In this document: positions 1 through 11,040 of the stretch, one piece after another | How the letters are laid out: each line of letters starts with the position of its first letter | Numbering within the stretch: position 1 is the stretch's first letter | DNA from: Panopea generosa | Lineage: Eukaryota; Mollusca; Bivalvia; Adapedonta; Hiatellidae | Length of the DNA: 64,000 nt | Direction: 5' to 3' | Assembly (NCBI GenBank): GCA_029582155.1 | Contig: CM055901.1 | Span: 48,605,228 to 48,669,227, forward strand | Notes under the pieces: generated by a model | What the model saw: only the letters and a program-made list of their open reading frames with translations | Database searches by the model: none | What the model was told of the DNA's origin: nothing | Made by a program: the position numbers and the translations under genes

Positions 1-2011
1 CAGAGCATCATAGAGGGTTTGTCTTTATTTACAAGAAGTTTATTCTCATTTGTCATGCAAGCAGGTGCATTTTCAGTGTCCATGTTTGTTCTAAGATTCA
101 CACATCGTGGTTTGCTTTTGCTTTTGGCTTGCTTTTGTTTTTGTTTTTAATGTGGTTTAATGCGGGTTTCCAACACAATTTTCAGAATGTACATGGTATC
201 CAGCTTGTAATGGTGAAATTCAAAGACCTCAAAATTGAATCTTTGTAATAACTGCTGACCTTCTGCAAGTAACTGGTAATTTTAAAGTACCTAAAATTTT
301 AATTAAAGGTTTTGGGCCAGGTTGGGCTTCAAGCAATGACCTCATTGGAAATTTATGTGATCTTGAGAGAGAACCTCAGACTTCCATGCCACGCATGTCC
401 CATATGTTTTTGTAAGCTAACAGAGTCGACTGGTTGCCTGCATGGTTGCCTAAAAAAGGGATAGTAGCATCTGTTTGAGTTGGTCAGCAGGTCAAGCTGA
501 TAATGTGTGAAACATCTAGTTTGTCAGCTACCACCATTGAGAAGAGCTCTTGATTGGCTGAAAAAGTACAGGGATGTATATTTCTTGATAGTAAGCTTAT
601 TTCTGGTTAGATGAAAATGTCAAAGTGACAAAAGATCACAATAAGGTATAAGTTTGTTATGTTTGTGTCAATAAAAATTTAAAACTATGTTTATTTGACC
701 GACTTCATTTCATTCAGGAAACTGTATGGAAAGTAAAATTGGATGAGGTACCTAACTTCAGAGGGCCAAAAAAGTGATAAAAAACAACACTGTGGCCACA
801 TTTTTGAACATATTCATTTATATATGGGATAGTAGCTTAATATGATCAGGACATTTTGTTCTTTAAATGTTAGAAATAGTGAAAATTAGATCAAAGGTTA
901 TAATGGTTATCTATAGAAAACACAATGGTGGAAGCTGACTAGTTACGATGCCCCTTCTGTTATATTGAGTTTTATCAGTTGTGAAACATACTTTGCTGCA
1001 AACCAGCCTATCTAGGGGTCCCCATCGCTTCATGTTACACAATGCCTGCATTATACAGTTGCATTATAATGAACATATATGATTGCATATACTGATAACT
1101 TAGACATAACATAAAACTCATTTTCATATGGAACACATTCATCAGATAAAATGCGGGACTTTCATCGAACTCCGTGTTCTTTTTGCAAAGATGTTTTGTG
1201 AAAGCAACTATTTGAGATATTATAATTTTGTAATTTATAACCCAGATACTATGAATGGCATAATTGTTGTGAATAATTGTCAGTTTGTTTTGCATATTCA
1301 GATGTCAATTAACAAGCACAGTGGTGTTGAACGTGTCCAATTATGATTTCATTGATATCACTGCTTTCAGTGTTGATTAAAACATTAATATGTCTGTGTA
1401 TTTTTTGTGTAATAAAGATACCTGCAGACACCAGAAGATGATGCAGGTATCACACTATTGTGTTGGGTGTATGTCTAAGCAAAAGATTTTTTTTTGTTTT
1501 AAAAATACAATTTCAGTGGTGTATTTATAAATTAGATATCAGGACATTAATCTCTTTAGCGGTAAAAAAAAATGTTTTACTTGTGAAAATAAATATGACA
1601 AAATTTATAAAATTTAACATTCTACTGTAATTGGTCTAAATAAACTAAATAGATCAACTGCATTTCATTTCCCAGTGACAAACATTTGCAGCTGGGTAGG
1701 GCTTAAAAGGACCAGTTTGTATTTCATTGGTTGCATGGTCTTGGTTTGCTGATATGATGTCATGTTATGAGTTTTATTTGACGTTTGCCCTAAGTTGCTA
1801 TAAAAGTGCATGCACATGTTCAATGTGTTAACATCCAAATTTTATACATTTGACCCATATCAATGCAAATTTCAACATAATTCTTTTTTTCCCTCCAAAT
1901 TTTCATCAGTCAAAATAGTGTATTGAAATTTGTTATATTTCAAAAAAATATCTGACCTTATTTGAAAAATGAAATATTTTTATTTACCACGGATAAAAAC
2001 TGGCTATTAGA
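1..2011. other. AT-rich non-coding stretch
   Basis: No convincing coding region is visible; the two overlapping open frames near 1035-1346 lie on opposite strands and look like chance. The stretch holds a decayed SINE B copy (listed separately). At 718-747 a 30 bp open segment (ETVWKVKLDE) is preceded by a pyrimidine-rich AG acceptor and followed by GTACCT, which could be a micro-exon but is far too short to support. Probably intronic or intergenic. Confidence 0.6.
148..290 (-). repeat. Decayed SINE family B relic
   Basis: Read on the minus strand this matches the 3' half of the better preserved SINE B copies at 9047, 41203 and 59063. A segment reading GGTTTAATGCGGGTTTCCAA corresponds to their GGTTTAATGCCGCTTTCAA tail, followed by the counterpart of their CAAGTAACTGG segment (259-274). 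It is strongly diverged and the tRNA-like head is not recognisable, so this is an old copy. Confidence 0.4.
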
Positions 2012-5000
2012 TACTTAAACATTAAAATACTTGTCCCAGCTGTGTCAGGTACACTCAGGTACACTCAGGTACACTCACAGTGATGAAGCTGCCACTAGTG
2101 TTAATACTTAAACATTAAAATACTTGTCCCAGCTGTGTCAGTTACACTCAGGTACCTTCATAGTGATGAACCTGCCACTAGTGTTAATACTTAAACATTA
2201 AAATACTTGTCCCAGCTGTGTCAGTTACACTCAGGTACACTCACAGTGATGAAACTGTGACTAGTGTTAATACGTAAACATTAAAATACTTGTCCCAGCT
2301 GTGTCAGGTACACTCAGGTACACTCACAGTGATGAAACTGTGACTAGTGTTAATACGTAAACATTAAAATACTTGTCCCAGCTGTGTCAGTTACACTCAG
2401 GTACCTTCATAGTGATGAACCTGCCACTAGTGTTAATACTTAAACATTAAAATACTTGTCCCAGCTGTGTCAGTTACACTCAGGTACACTCACAGTGATG
2501 AAGCTGCCACTAGTGTTAATACTTAAACATTAAAATACTTGTCCCAGCTGTGTCAGTTACACTCAGGTACCTTCATAGTGATGAACCTGCCACTAGTGTT
2601 AATACTTAAACATTAAAATACTTGTCCCAGCTGTGTCAGTTACACTCAGGTACCTTCATAGTGATGAACCTGCCACTAGTGTTAATACTTAAACATTAAA
2701 ATACTTGTCCCAGCTGTGTCAGGTACACTCAGGTACACTCACAGTGATGAAACTGTGACTAGTGTTAATACGTAAACATTAAAATACTTGTCCCAGCTGT
2801 GTCAGGTACACTCACAGTGATGAAGCTGCCACTAGTGTTAATACTTAAACATTAAAATACTTGTCCCAGCTGTGTCAGTTACACTCAGGTACCTTCATAG
2901 TGATGAACCTGCCACTAGTGTTGATACTTAAACATTAAAATACTTGTCCCAGCTGTGTCAGGTACACTCAGGTACACTCACAGTGATGAAACTGTGACTA
3001 GTGTTAATACTTAAACATTAAAATACTTGTCCCACTGTGTCAGGTACACTCAGGTACACTCACAGTGATGAAACTGTGACTAGTGTTGATACGTAAACAT
3101 TAAAATACTTGTCCAAGCTGTGTCAGGTACACTCACAGTGATGAAGCTGCCACTAGTGTTAATACTTAAACATTAAAATACTTGTCCCAGCTGTGTCAGG
3201 TCACTCACAGTGATGAAACTGACTAGTGTTAATACTTAAACATTAAAATACTTGTCCCAGCTGTGTCAGGTACACTCACAGTGATGAAGCTGCCACTAGT
3301 GTTAATACTTAAACATTAAAATACTTGTCCCAGCTGTGTCAGTTACACTCAGGTACCTTCATAGTGATGAACCTGCCACTAGTGTTGATACTTAAACATT
3401 AAAATACTTGTCCCAGCTGTGTCAGGTACACTCAGGTACACTCACAGTGATGAAACTGTGACTAGTGTTAATACGTAAACATTAAAATACTTGTCCCAGC
3501 TGTGTCAGGTACACTCACAGTGATGAAGCTGCCACTAGTGTTAATACTTAAACATTAAAATACTTGTCCCAGCTGTGTCAGTTACACTCAGGTACCTTCA
3601 TAGTGATGAACCTGCCACTAGTGTTGATACTTAAACATTAAAATACTTGTCCCAGCTGTGTCAGGTACACTCAGGTACACTCACAGTGATGAAACTGTGA
3701 CTAGTGTTAATACTTAAACATTAAAATACTTGTCCCACTGTGTCAGGTACACTCAGGTACACTCACAGTGATGAAACTGTGACTAGTGTTGATAAGTAAA
3801 CATTAAAATACTTGTCCAAGCTGTGTCAGGTACACTCACAGTGATGAAGCTGCCACTAGTGTTAATACTTAAACATTAAAATACTTGTCCCAGCTGTGTC
3901 AGGTACACTCAGGTACACTCACAGTGATGAAACTGTGACTAGTGTTAATACTTAAACATTAAAATACTTGTCCCACTGTGTCAGGAACACTCAGGTACAC
4001 TCACAGTGATGAAACTGTGACTAGTGTTGATAAGTAAACATTAAAATACTTGTCCAAGCTGTGTCAGGTACACTCACAGTGATGAAGCTGCCACTAGTGT
4101 TAATACTTAAACATTAAAATACTTGTCCCAGCTGTGTCAGGTACACTCACAGTGATGAAACTGTGACTAGTGTTAATACTTAAACATTAAAATACTTGTC
4201 CCAGCTGTGTCAGGTACATTCACAGTGATGAAGCTGCCACTAGTGTTAATACTTAAACATTAAAATACTTGTCCCAGCTGTGTCAGTTACACTCAGGTAC
4301 CTTCATAGTGATGAACCTGCCACTAGTGTTGATACTTAAACATTAAAATACTTGTCCCAGCTGTGTCAGTTACACTCAGGTACCTTCATAGTGATGAACC
4401 TGCCACTAGTGTTGATACTTAAACATTAAAATACTTGTCCCAGCTGTGTCAGGTACACTCAGGTACACTCACAGTGATGAAACTGTGACTAGTGTTAATA
4501 CGTAAACATTAAAATACTTGTCCCAGCTGTGTCAGGTACCTTCATAGTGATGAAGCTGCCACTAGTGTTAATACTTAAACATTAAAATACTTGTCCCAGC
4601 TGAGTCAGGTACACTCAGGTACACTCACAGTGATGAAATTGTGACTAGTTTTAATATGTAAACATTAAAATACTTTTCCCAGCTGTGTCAGGTACACTCA
4701 GGTACACTCACAGTGATGAAACTGTGACTAGTGTTGATACGTAAACATTAAAATACTTGTCCCAGCTGTGTCAGGTACACTCACAGTTATAATACTGTGA
4801 CTAGTGTTGATACGTAAACATTAAAATACTTGTCCCAGCTGTGTCAGGTACACTCACAGTGATGAACCTGCCACTAGTGTTAATACTTCAACATTAAAAT
4901 ACTTGTCCTAGCTGTGTCACGTACACTCAGGTACATTCACAGTGATGAAACTGTGACTAGTGTTAATACGTTAACATTAAAATACTTGTCCCAGCTGTGT

Positions 5001-5057
5001 CAGGTACACTCAGGTACACTCACAGTGATGAAACTGTGACTAGTGTTAATACGTTAA
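2012..5057. repeat. ~83 bp minisatellite array, left part
   Basis: About 38 tandem copies of a unit containing AAACATTAAAATACTTGTCC, then CAGCTGTGTCAGG, one to three copies of a GGTACACTCA sub-repeat, CAGTGATGAA and CTAGTGTTAATAC. Length varies from ~73 to ~93 bp because the 10 bp GGTACACTCA sub-repeat varies in number. Two main unit types alternate (GTGACTAGTG and CCACTAGTG types), giving higher-order blocks. The array is cut at 5057 by a TTAA-flanked transposon and resumes at 7997. Confidence 0.95.
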
Positions 5058-5275
5058 AGGGTACCGCACGTCAGAATATAAATGGCTATTTATCGTTAAA
5101 TACACATGTAAATAACACAAAAATCAACAAATTTTAATTGTACGAAATTTATCAAATGAGAAAAATGACATTAAATATCATGATTTCAAGCGTTTCCTAA
5201 ATGCTATGGGCGCCGCCATTTTGTAGCTCTTTTGTGATGGAGGTATTCGGTGACGTCATAACTGCACTTCCGTTC
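5058..5275 (+). repeat. Left subterminal inverted repeat of the TTAA element
   Basis: The outer ~220 bp mirrors 7780-7996. Matching landmarks on the two sides are the terminal AGGG..CGCA, a GCCATTTTG / GCCATATTGG motif, and TGACGTCATAACTGCACTTCC, which is identical over 20 bases on both sides. Overall identity is moderate and gapped. TGACGTCA (5251-5258) is a perfect CREB/ATF-type palindrome; whether it is functional is unknown. Confidence 0.7.
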
Positions 5276-5996
5276 TAGTTATCGCGCAAATTGTATTGTG
5301 TCGTTAGTGACTGCTCTCTACTGAAACTCTTATGTATATACACTAATATACGTAATCAGTTTATATACAGATATACAGTGCATTAGTGAACATCGAAGGT
5401 AGACAATTAAACGCGAAAACGATTCTGAATTGAAGGACTTAACCCATTAAACATTGTTTTCTTCAGCGGAATAAGTGAGTGGAGTAATGCGATATGTTTT
5501 GTGGACAGCGTTGTGTTTAGTTTTCCTAATATGTGATTTCACATTGCTTCAGTGTCAAGCTTCTGGTGACATCACGTGCAAAACGCCTTAATACTTTGGG
5601 GTAGGACTTAAGATTGCAGAAAGAAGCGTACCAATGCCTTGGCGTACTACTACCCAAGCATACAATTTCTGATGATTTCAGTACGAAGATGACCATATGC
5701 GACATACATATAGACTTAGTGTATATTATCCAGTGGGAAGCTCTTTAAAATGTGCTAATAACATATAGCTCAGCTGATTTCTGAAATTTAATTTGTAATT
5801 TTATTATCTCTTCCAAAATATTGCGAAATTGATATAGCAAACTTTCACAATCTTATAACTGCAGGCTGTTTAAACAGGTGTGATAATCCAATTAACAATA
5901 AAAACAAGAGGTAAATGCCAAAACATAAGGTGTGAAAACGACATGGTATCTAAAAGTTATTATTAAAATACAAATTAAGGTCAATTAATTGTGACA

Positions 5997-6285
5997 GGCC
6001 CGATTAGCTCAGTCAGTTACGTGTCTAACTATCAATCCAGGTGTCTCGAGTTCGAATCCCCACCCGGCGACAGTCTCTGTGATGACTGACATACAACATT
6101 GTGTCTCAATATCATTTGTCTCTCACTGCTGATTCGAGTGAAAAAATTATCAGTTACTTGCGGTTGCTGGGTGTGCTCGAGTACTGGTTAACTTTTGCAG
6201 GAAACAGTGGTTAGGTTAACTGAACATCTGTACAGTAAACCCTCGATGGCAAAAAAATGATGCTAAATATTTAGTCAACCATTAA
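5997..6285 (+). mobile_element. tRNA-derived SINE, family A, copy 1 (inside the TTAA element)
   Basis: The head is tRNA-like: an A-box in TTAGCTCAGTCAGTTAC and a B-box in GAGTTCGAATCCCC about 38 bp later, closed by CCCGGCGA. The body carries TGTGCTCGAGTACTGGTTAA, GGAAACAGTGGTTAGGTTAA and a tail with CCCTCGATGGCA...AATGATGCTAAATATT. The same body is found at 22189-22483, and in reverse at 11440-11560. It is a retroposed SINE rather than a tRNA gene because it has a long conserved non-tRNA body. Confidence 0.8.
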
Positions 6286-7440
6286 TTGTTCATAAACTCA
6301 TTTTATTAATTTTATAATTAATAGGCAATTTAGTTTATTGATATATGGCTTTTTCACAGTCAACTAGGTCATTATTCTCGAATAGACATTTGAACTACCT
6401 CTACTTCGTAATGAAAAAAGCTAAAGTAAAACCTTTATTTATTCATTAATACATGAAAAGTTTTTTTTACTGTTAAAATAGTGTTCTGGTATACAGTTTA
6501 TGAAAAATATTCATAAAATCATATAACATAATTTTTTTACTTGTAAGTTTGCATTGATATTGAAACCCTTATTAACTGAAAATGTTTAAATTAGTAATAA
6601 GGCATAATACTATGTGATATAACATCCTGTCATAAAGCCTGGGGTCATTAAACCTGGGGTGATTACGCTTATTAGGGTACAATATGCACACTGTGGCAGG
6701 GTATTTCTCATTACCACATGGTGTGAATTATGAAAGCTCAGTAGGGTGCCAGTAGCTGGACAGTAACATACACTTTGTGCAATATGCCTGTAGACATTAT
6801 AATCCATATGACACTCCCTATAAGCAGACACATTCATATATGTTCAGAGAACTGGTAGAATAGATAATCATCATATATCAAATTGGGAAATAACACCATT
6901 TGAATAACCAAAAGACAGTGCCAGTTATGTAAAACAACCCCCCCCCCCCAACTCATTCATGCTTCATCTAAATTTACTAAAAAGGGTATGAAATCAAAAT
7001 TTTATCAGCCATTTCTCAGTACGCAACAATGGCCGCACCAGCTAAACACGATAAGAATTGAGATATAATATTATTTCTTATTCTCTCTTAGACAGGTAAA
7101 TATATGTAACAAAACATTTTCCCTTAAATTCCATTCCTGGTCTAATTAGTGTATGTTTTTTTTTGATAATGTATTGACTGAGTAGCAAACAGTATATACC
7201 CTGATAGTACAGCATGAATGTGCAGGCTCGCCTGGATCTACATCAATACACCAATACTGACGGCAATAATTACTTTTTTTATCAAGCTAAGGGTAATTTT
7301 ACTATTTTGAAAAATTCAATCATCAATGTCAGGCTACATGATAAGATGTCAGAGTCGTGATTGATGGGTTTCGGGTTTGATCTCTGGTTCATGATCGGTA
7401 TGACTGTTTAACAGTTATCATCTTTTTGGGTGAAAACTTC
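6286..7440. other. Interior of the TTAA element, no intact gene
   Basis: Apart from the possible downstream relic at 6610-6837, this interior shows only AT-rich sequence with many stops on both strands, a run of Cs at about 6937-6949 and short T runs. A transposase would be expected in an autonomous element of this type; none is recognisable. Confidence 0.5.
6610..6837 (-). pseudogene. Possible downstream segment of the cysteine-rich gene relic
   Basis: A 75-codon open frame on the minus strand, about 600 bp downstream of the relic at 7441-7710 in the same orientation. Its motifs YRHIA (near residue 16) and LPQCAY (near residue 47) vaguely recall the R..AYR..F ... IPSC segment that follows the zinc cluster in P2X7 C-terminal-domain proteins. 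The spacing between the motifs is longer than I remember for the family and the key aromatic positions are not clear. It may be chance. Its position inside the TTAA element and its strand are what make it worth listing. Confidence 0.25.
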
Positions 7441-7710
7441 ATAAGACATTGCTGTGACATATCTGTATTATTTCTGTGATACATTCTAAATCTTCTAAAT
7501 TTCCAATTGTGTGGTCATTGCATCTGCAGCACGTATTTTCGTCAGACGAAAGCATCATACACAGTTTTCGCAGCTGCAAAAATCTTTCACATGTGTGAAC
7601 AACTGTGCCGTCTCACTATTTCTCTCGTCTTCTAGTTAATTTAACTCTTCTTCTGAAATTTCTGGTTCAAAGTTGTAGGCCACAAGTCCTTCCCCGTTAC
7701 TAAAATCCAT
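7441..7710 (-). pseudogene. Decayed gene fragment resembling the P2X7 C-terminal cysteine-rich domain
   Basis: Starting at the ATG at 7710-7708 the minus strand reads MDFSNGEGLVAYNFEPEI, SEEEL, then an in-frame TAA (7638-7636). It continues in the same frame to a C-x-C-x-x-C cluster (codons 45, 47, 50, ending FCSCENC). A stop follows, and after a one-base shift the frame carries SSDENTCCRC, then ECITEI and CHSNVL. The order (acidic FEP..EEEL leader, CxCxxC, E-x-C-C-x-C, CIT, ..C...VL) is the pattern of the zinc-binding C-terminal ballast domain of P2X7 receptors and of many P2X7-like invertebrate proteins. One stop and one frameshift make it a pseudogene. It lies wholly inside the TTAA element, pointing inward from its right end. 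Family assignment is by remembered pattern and was not searched. Confidence 0.6.
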
Positions 7711-7779
7711 TTTATTATTCTTGCTAGTACTTTTGCCGGTGATTATAATTGCACGTTTCTATATCTGCTGTTGTGTATA

Positions 7780-7996
7780 AATCAATTATGTTTTAAACCG
7801 GAAGTGCAGTTATGACGTCACGCAGGTATCCAATATGGCGACTTCCACCACAAAGTCGATGTGCGAAAATGACCGTTACAAAACGAGCTGATATATCTTT
7901 ATGGACTCGAATTTATGCATAATAATACTATTAATAGAAAGCTGAACTCATAGCTATTCATATTATCCAGTTTTATACACAGGGTTGCGTTCCCCT
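7780..7996 (-). repeat. Right subterminal inverted repeat of the TTAA element
   Basis: Reverse-complement partner of 5058-5275. The palindrome TGACGTCA lies at 7813-7820, followed toward the terminus by a GCCATATTGG-type motif and ending in the AGGGGAACGCAACC terminus (minus strand). The decayed gene fragment at 7441-7710 begins about 285 bp inside this end and points inward. Confidence 0.7.
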
Positions 7997-8245
7997 TTAA
8001 CATTAAAATACTTGTCCCAGCTGTGTCAGGTACACTCAGGTACACTCACAGTGATGAAGCAGCCACTAGTGTTAATACTTAAACATTAAAATACTTGTCC
8101 CACTGTGTCAGGTACACTCAGGTACACTCACAGTGATGAAACTGTGACTAGTGTTAATACGTAAACATTTAAATACTTGTCCCAGCTGTGTCAGGTACAC
8201 TCACGGTGATGAAGCTGCCACTAGTGTTAATACTTAAACATTTAA
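7997..8245. repeat. ~83 bp minisatellite array, right part
   Basis: Three further copies of the unit seen at 2012-5057, starting with the duplicated TTAA directly after the transposon, so both parts were one array before the insertion. The last unit dissolves after AATACTTAAACATTTAAAG. Confidence 0.95.
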
Positions 8246-8684
8246 AGATGTGTCAACTTCACATGCTTGCTCTGTCTGTTGTTAAAGTTTTCTGTTTTCT
8301 GAGTTAATTTACATTCAATGCAGTTCTTTTGAGGGAAAAAATCGTTAAGACGGGTAAATCCTTTTGATAAATTATTTGGCAAAATACACCACTTCTAAAA
8401 TAGACACAGTCTTCTGTAAAAATTGTTAAGTAGTTTCTTTGTAACCCTGACACATAAAATACTAGATAATTATCTTCGTGAAATACAAATAAATCTTGTG
8501 CTTTATTATAGCTGTCTTCAATTCTAGTTAGATATCTGCAAAAAAATTCAAATAAAACATGAAAACTTCAATCTAAGCCTTTGCAAAGAGACATGAGAAC
8601 TACAATGGTATGAGTATTTCTTTCCGTTTTGAAACTACTCAGAAAATTTATCTCTTTTTATTAATTTATTTTAGCTCAATTGCG

Positions 8685-8985
8685 ATGAAAGTGTACAGCT
8701 TATATGAACTGCTGTCGAGTTCGTTTCTTAGGTGGAACCAGTACTGAGTGTGTTTTGAGCAAACCTCAAAGTGAACTACACTCAACACCCTCTGTCTGTC
8801 GTTCGCCATCTGTTGTTCACTGTTCGTCCGTGAACTTTTTGTTGGGTGCACTCTAGTACAAGCATTTTTATTGGATCTTTACCAAACTAATACAGTAGTA
8901 TAGAAATTGTCAGAGTTACCGCCCTTGAATCATCAAAAATTGTTATATTTGATGTTGTGTTCACTCTACCACCAGCTTTGTTTAG
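8685..8985 (-). repeat. Fragments of two dispersed repeats (SINE C tail; 160 bp module)
   Basis: 8685-8800 on the minus strand resembles the tail of SINE family C (a GGTTCCACC / CAGTACT segment next to a GAACTCGACAGC-type segment, compare 10905-10965). 8840-8985 on the plus strand is one copy of the ~160 bp module tandemly repeated at 32.7-34.1 kb: it holds GCATTTTTATTGGATCTTTA, ACCAAACTAATACAG and CCCTTGAATCATCAAAAATT. Both are partial and diverged. Confidence 0.45.
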
Positions 8986-9032
8986 TCTTTGTGTCATTGT
9001 ATCTTGTTAGAAAAAAAAATTCTTTAAACTAT

Positions 9033-9296
9033 TTCATATGGTTTATGGGGTCTTCCGGGGTCGAATGGTCGTAGGTGCCATTTCAAGATCACTTACCTCT
9101 CATCATTAAGGTCGTAGGTTAGTCCTGCTCAATCCAAAAATTTTATGTTGGAAAGTTTGCCAGTTACTTGGGGAAAGACGGTGGTTCTACCCAGTCTGAC
9201 ACAGTCTGAGGTCTTCCTCCACCAGTAAAAATGGATATGCTGTATATAACCTGAAATATGTTGAAAATGGCATTAAGCCCCATTCATATGGTTTAT
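9033..9296 (+). mobile_element. tRNA-derived SINE, family B, copy 1, with 14 bp target duplication
   Basis: The element spans 9047-9282 and is bracketed by a perfect 14 bp direct repeat TTCATATGGTTTAT (9033-9046 and 9283-9296), the mark of target-primed retroposition. The head includes CTTACCTCTCATC and GGTCGTAGGTTAGTCC (B-box like). The body includes AGTTTGCCAGTTACTTGG, CTACCCAGTCTGACACAGTC and GAGGTCTTCCTCCACCAGTA, and the 3' end reads TTGAAAATGGCATTAAGCCC. Related copies lie at 38685, 41203 and, reversed, 59063. Confidence 0.85.
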
Positions 9297-10822
9297 TTGT
9301 CCATGCATGCATAATAAGAATATACTATCAATTACTTAGTGACTGGTATAATTTGTAATTGGTTACATAGCATGCAAAGAGTTAACTCTCTTATTATTTG
9401 GGAATATGAAGAGTTTCTCAGAACTGACCTAGCACCTCACCCAATTTGGGAATAACTCAGAAACTGTCTCTTTAATAATGGAAAACAACAGTAGAATGAA
9501 CAATCTAAACAAACAAATTGACTAGATACGCATTTTTTTTCCATATAATATTAGAGGTATACATAACAAAATATCGGTCAAGATAAAAAACTAAGCACTA
9601 AGTGAGGCCATAGTATTGTCCTGTACACCAAAACAAATCATAAATCAGAATGATTCAGGATAAATTTTGGCACATGATGTCCTTTGCATATGTCCATAAC
9701 CATAAATGACAAAATATATTATATACTCATGGTGTCCACTCCCATAAATAGTGACTGATGATGGCTGTATGTATGTTAATAACTGGGTGTGCGCAGCACT
9801 TCCGGGTCATCAAGTCTGAAGTAAATCCAGACCAAGGCATTCGTGGCCAGTATGATGTCCAGCACAGAACATAATATTGTAACTGCAGGTACAATACCAG
9901 AATATTGATGTCTGTTGTATAGTTGACTGACTGGTTGACAGTTTTGTGGAGATTCTATGTGACATCTGAGGTTCTTTTACACACATTTGAGGTGTGTTAA
10001 AATAAAATAAATATGTGGAACTTTGTGTAAAATCATATTGCTGTAACCTCTTAGTAATTGCCAAAATTTCCCATTGATATTGAATACCATAATGTAACAA
10101 CGGCGCTAGAACATATTCATGTAATGGCTACATGCAGCAGTCCAGTGAAGTTGTTAACTTCAATATTTGCACAATGTTTAACCGGCCAAATCTGCATGAC
10201 CTTCAGTTTGAAACTCATTGCATCATTGCACAGTTCAAGGAAAAGTGATACAGAGATGTGTATGATAAATGGTTACTTTGACAAGATGTGATTTGGCCGT
10301 TTAAACGTCATGCAAAAATATTTTTCATGACAATATGATTTTATTAGCTCACTTGAGCAAAGCTCAAGCACCTGCTTTTTTTCATTTGGCTTTTGGGCAA
10401 ATCAAACACTCATGTTATTCATGTGCTATGCTAAAGTTGAAAATGCTCCAACCTAAAGAATGCACCAACCAAATCGGTTATGAATGAGTAGTGGTTTCAA
10501 GTTAGTTTATATTTTAGATGGGGTAGGGTGTATTGGGACTGCAAATGCTATGGAAAAGAGATAATTCTCATTTAGGTATCTCTTTGAGCAATTATTTTAT
10601 TCAGCTTCAGATCTGAAACATTGTGTAGTCATAACAGTTTAGGTTGGGACCATTTAAGGTTTCGTATAGAACGTTATGCCTGTCAGTAGATTTTGACCTA
10701 CCAGTAATTCCTCAAATAACGAAAATGCTCCAGGAATGATAAAGTAGGTCAACATCTAACCTCTTCTTATTTTAAATAAAATGGAAGGTGGCTATCTTTA
10801 ATGATATGATAATGATACAAAG
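9297..10822. other. Non-coding stretch
   Basis: No supportable gene. The two open frames at 9810-10100 (minus) and 10058-10291 (plus) overlap head to head, lack splice or start context and look like chance. A 5' fragment of the AGCTCACCTGAGC-headed family is at about 10348-10385, including the perfect hairpin CTTGAGC-AAA-GCTCAAG. The GTAGGTCAACATCTA segment near 10745 recurs at 37369 and 53465, so it is a dispersed repeat fragment. Confidence 0.55.
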
Positions 10823-11015
10823 CAGGGCTGTAGTCTAATGGATAGGGTGTTGGCTGCTCACAACAAAGGTTGCGGATTCGATCCCCAGCTCGACCTGATG
10901 CCTTTCATAAAACAACACTCAGTACTGGTTCTATCCAGGAAGTGGATTCCAGAGCAGCTCATATAAGCCCCTAGCTTTCATCACAATCAAGCAAAAATAA
11001 ATTAGTATAAACTAA
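10823..11015 (+). mobile_element. tRNA-derived SINE, family C, copy 1
   Basis: The head is tRNA-like: TAGTCTAATGGATAGGG (A-box region) and GCGGATTCGATCCCCAGC (B-box region) about 40 bp later. The tail contains CAGTACTGGTTCTATCCAGG and AGCAGCTCATATAAG. Diverged relatives occur at 18045 and, reversed, at 31745, 53690 and 57262. The head is also the best match in the window for the tRNA-like 81 bp units at 45.2-51.6 kb. Confidence 0.75.
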
Positions 11016-11040
11016 TGATATGATGTGAAATAAATCTGTC

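Larger units (their letters stand above)
5058..7996. mobile_element. TTAA-flanked DNA transposon (Kolobok/T2-like), 2.9 kb, decayed
   Basis: The element sits between two TTAA copies (5054-5057 and 7997-8000) inside the 83 bp array. Removing the element and one TTAA restores the array text ACGTTAACATTAAAATAC, which exists uninterrupted in the preceding unit near 4969. Termini are imperfect inverted repeats: AGGGTACCGCACG at the left and, reading inward from the right end, AGGGGAACGCAACC. With the target site they read TTAAAGGG..., matching the TTAAAGGRR terminus known for Xenopus T2 MITEs and Kolobok-type elements; piggyBac termini instead begin CCC. Long diverged subterminal inverted repeats extend ~220 bp. 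Inside are a tRNA-type SINE and a decayed cysteine-rich gene fragment; no intact transposase is seen. Superfamily assignment is inferred from termini and target site only. Confidence 0.75.

Noticed and set aside
5997-6075. Functional tRNA gene
   Set aside because: A- and B-boxes are present, but stems are imperfect and the tRNA-like part continues into a body shared with other dispersed copies, so it is a SINE head. The same applies to heads at 10823, 22189 and 41823.
5058-7996. piggyBac element (because of TTAA)
   Set aside because: piggyBac termini start CCC next to TTAA; here the termini start AGGG, which fits Kolobok/T2-type ends better. No transposase is available to decide.
8666-8851. 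61-codon minus-strand frame
   Set aside because: Lies in SINE C tail debris; no coding evidence.
10058-10291. 77-codon plus-strand frame as a small gene
   Set aside because: No recognisable domain, no start or splice context, and overlapped by an equally long minus-strand frame.
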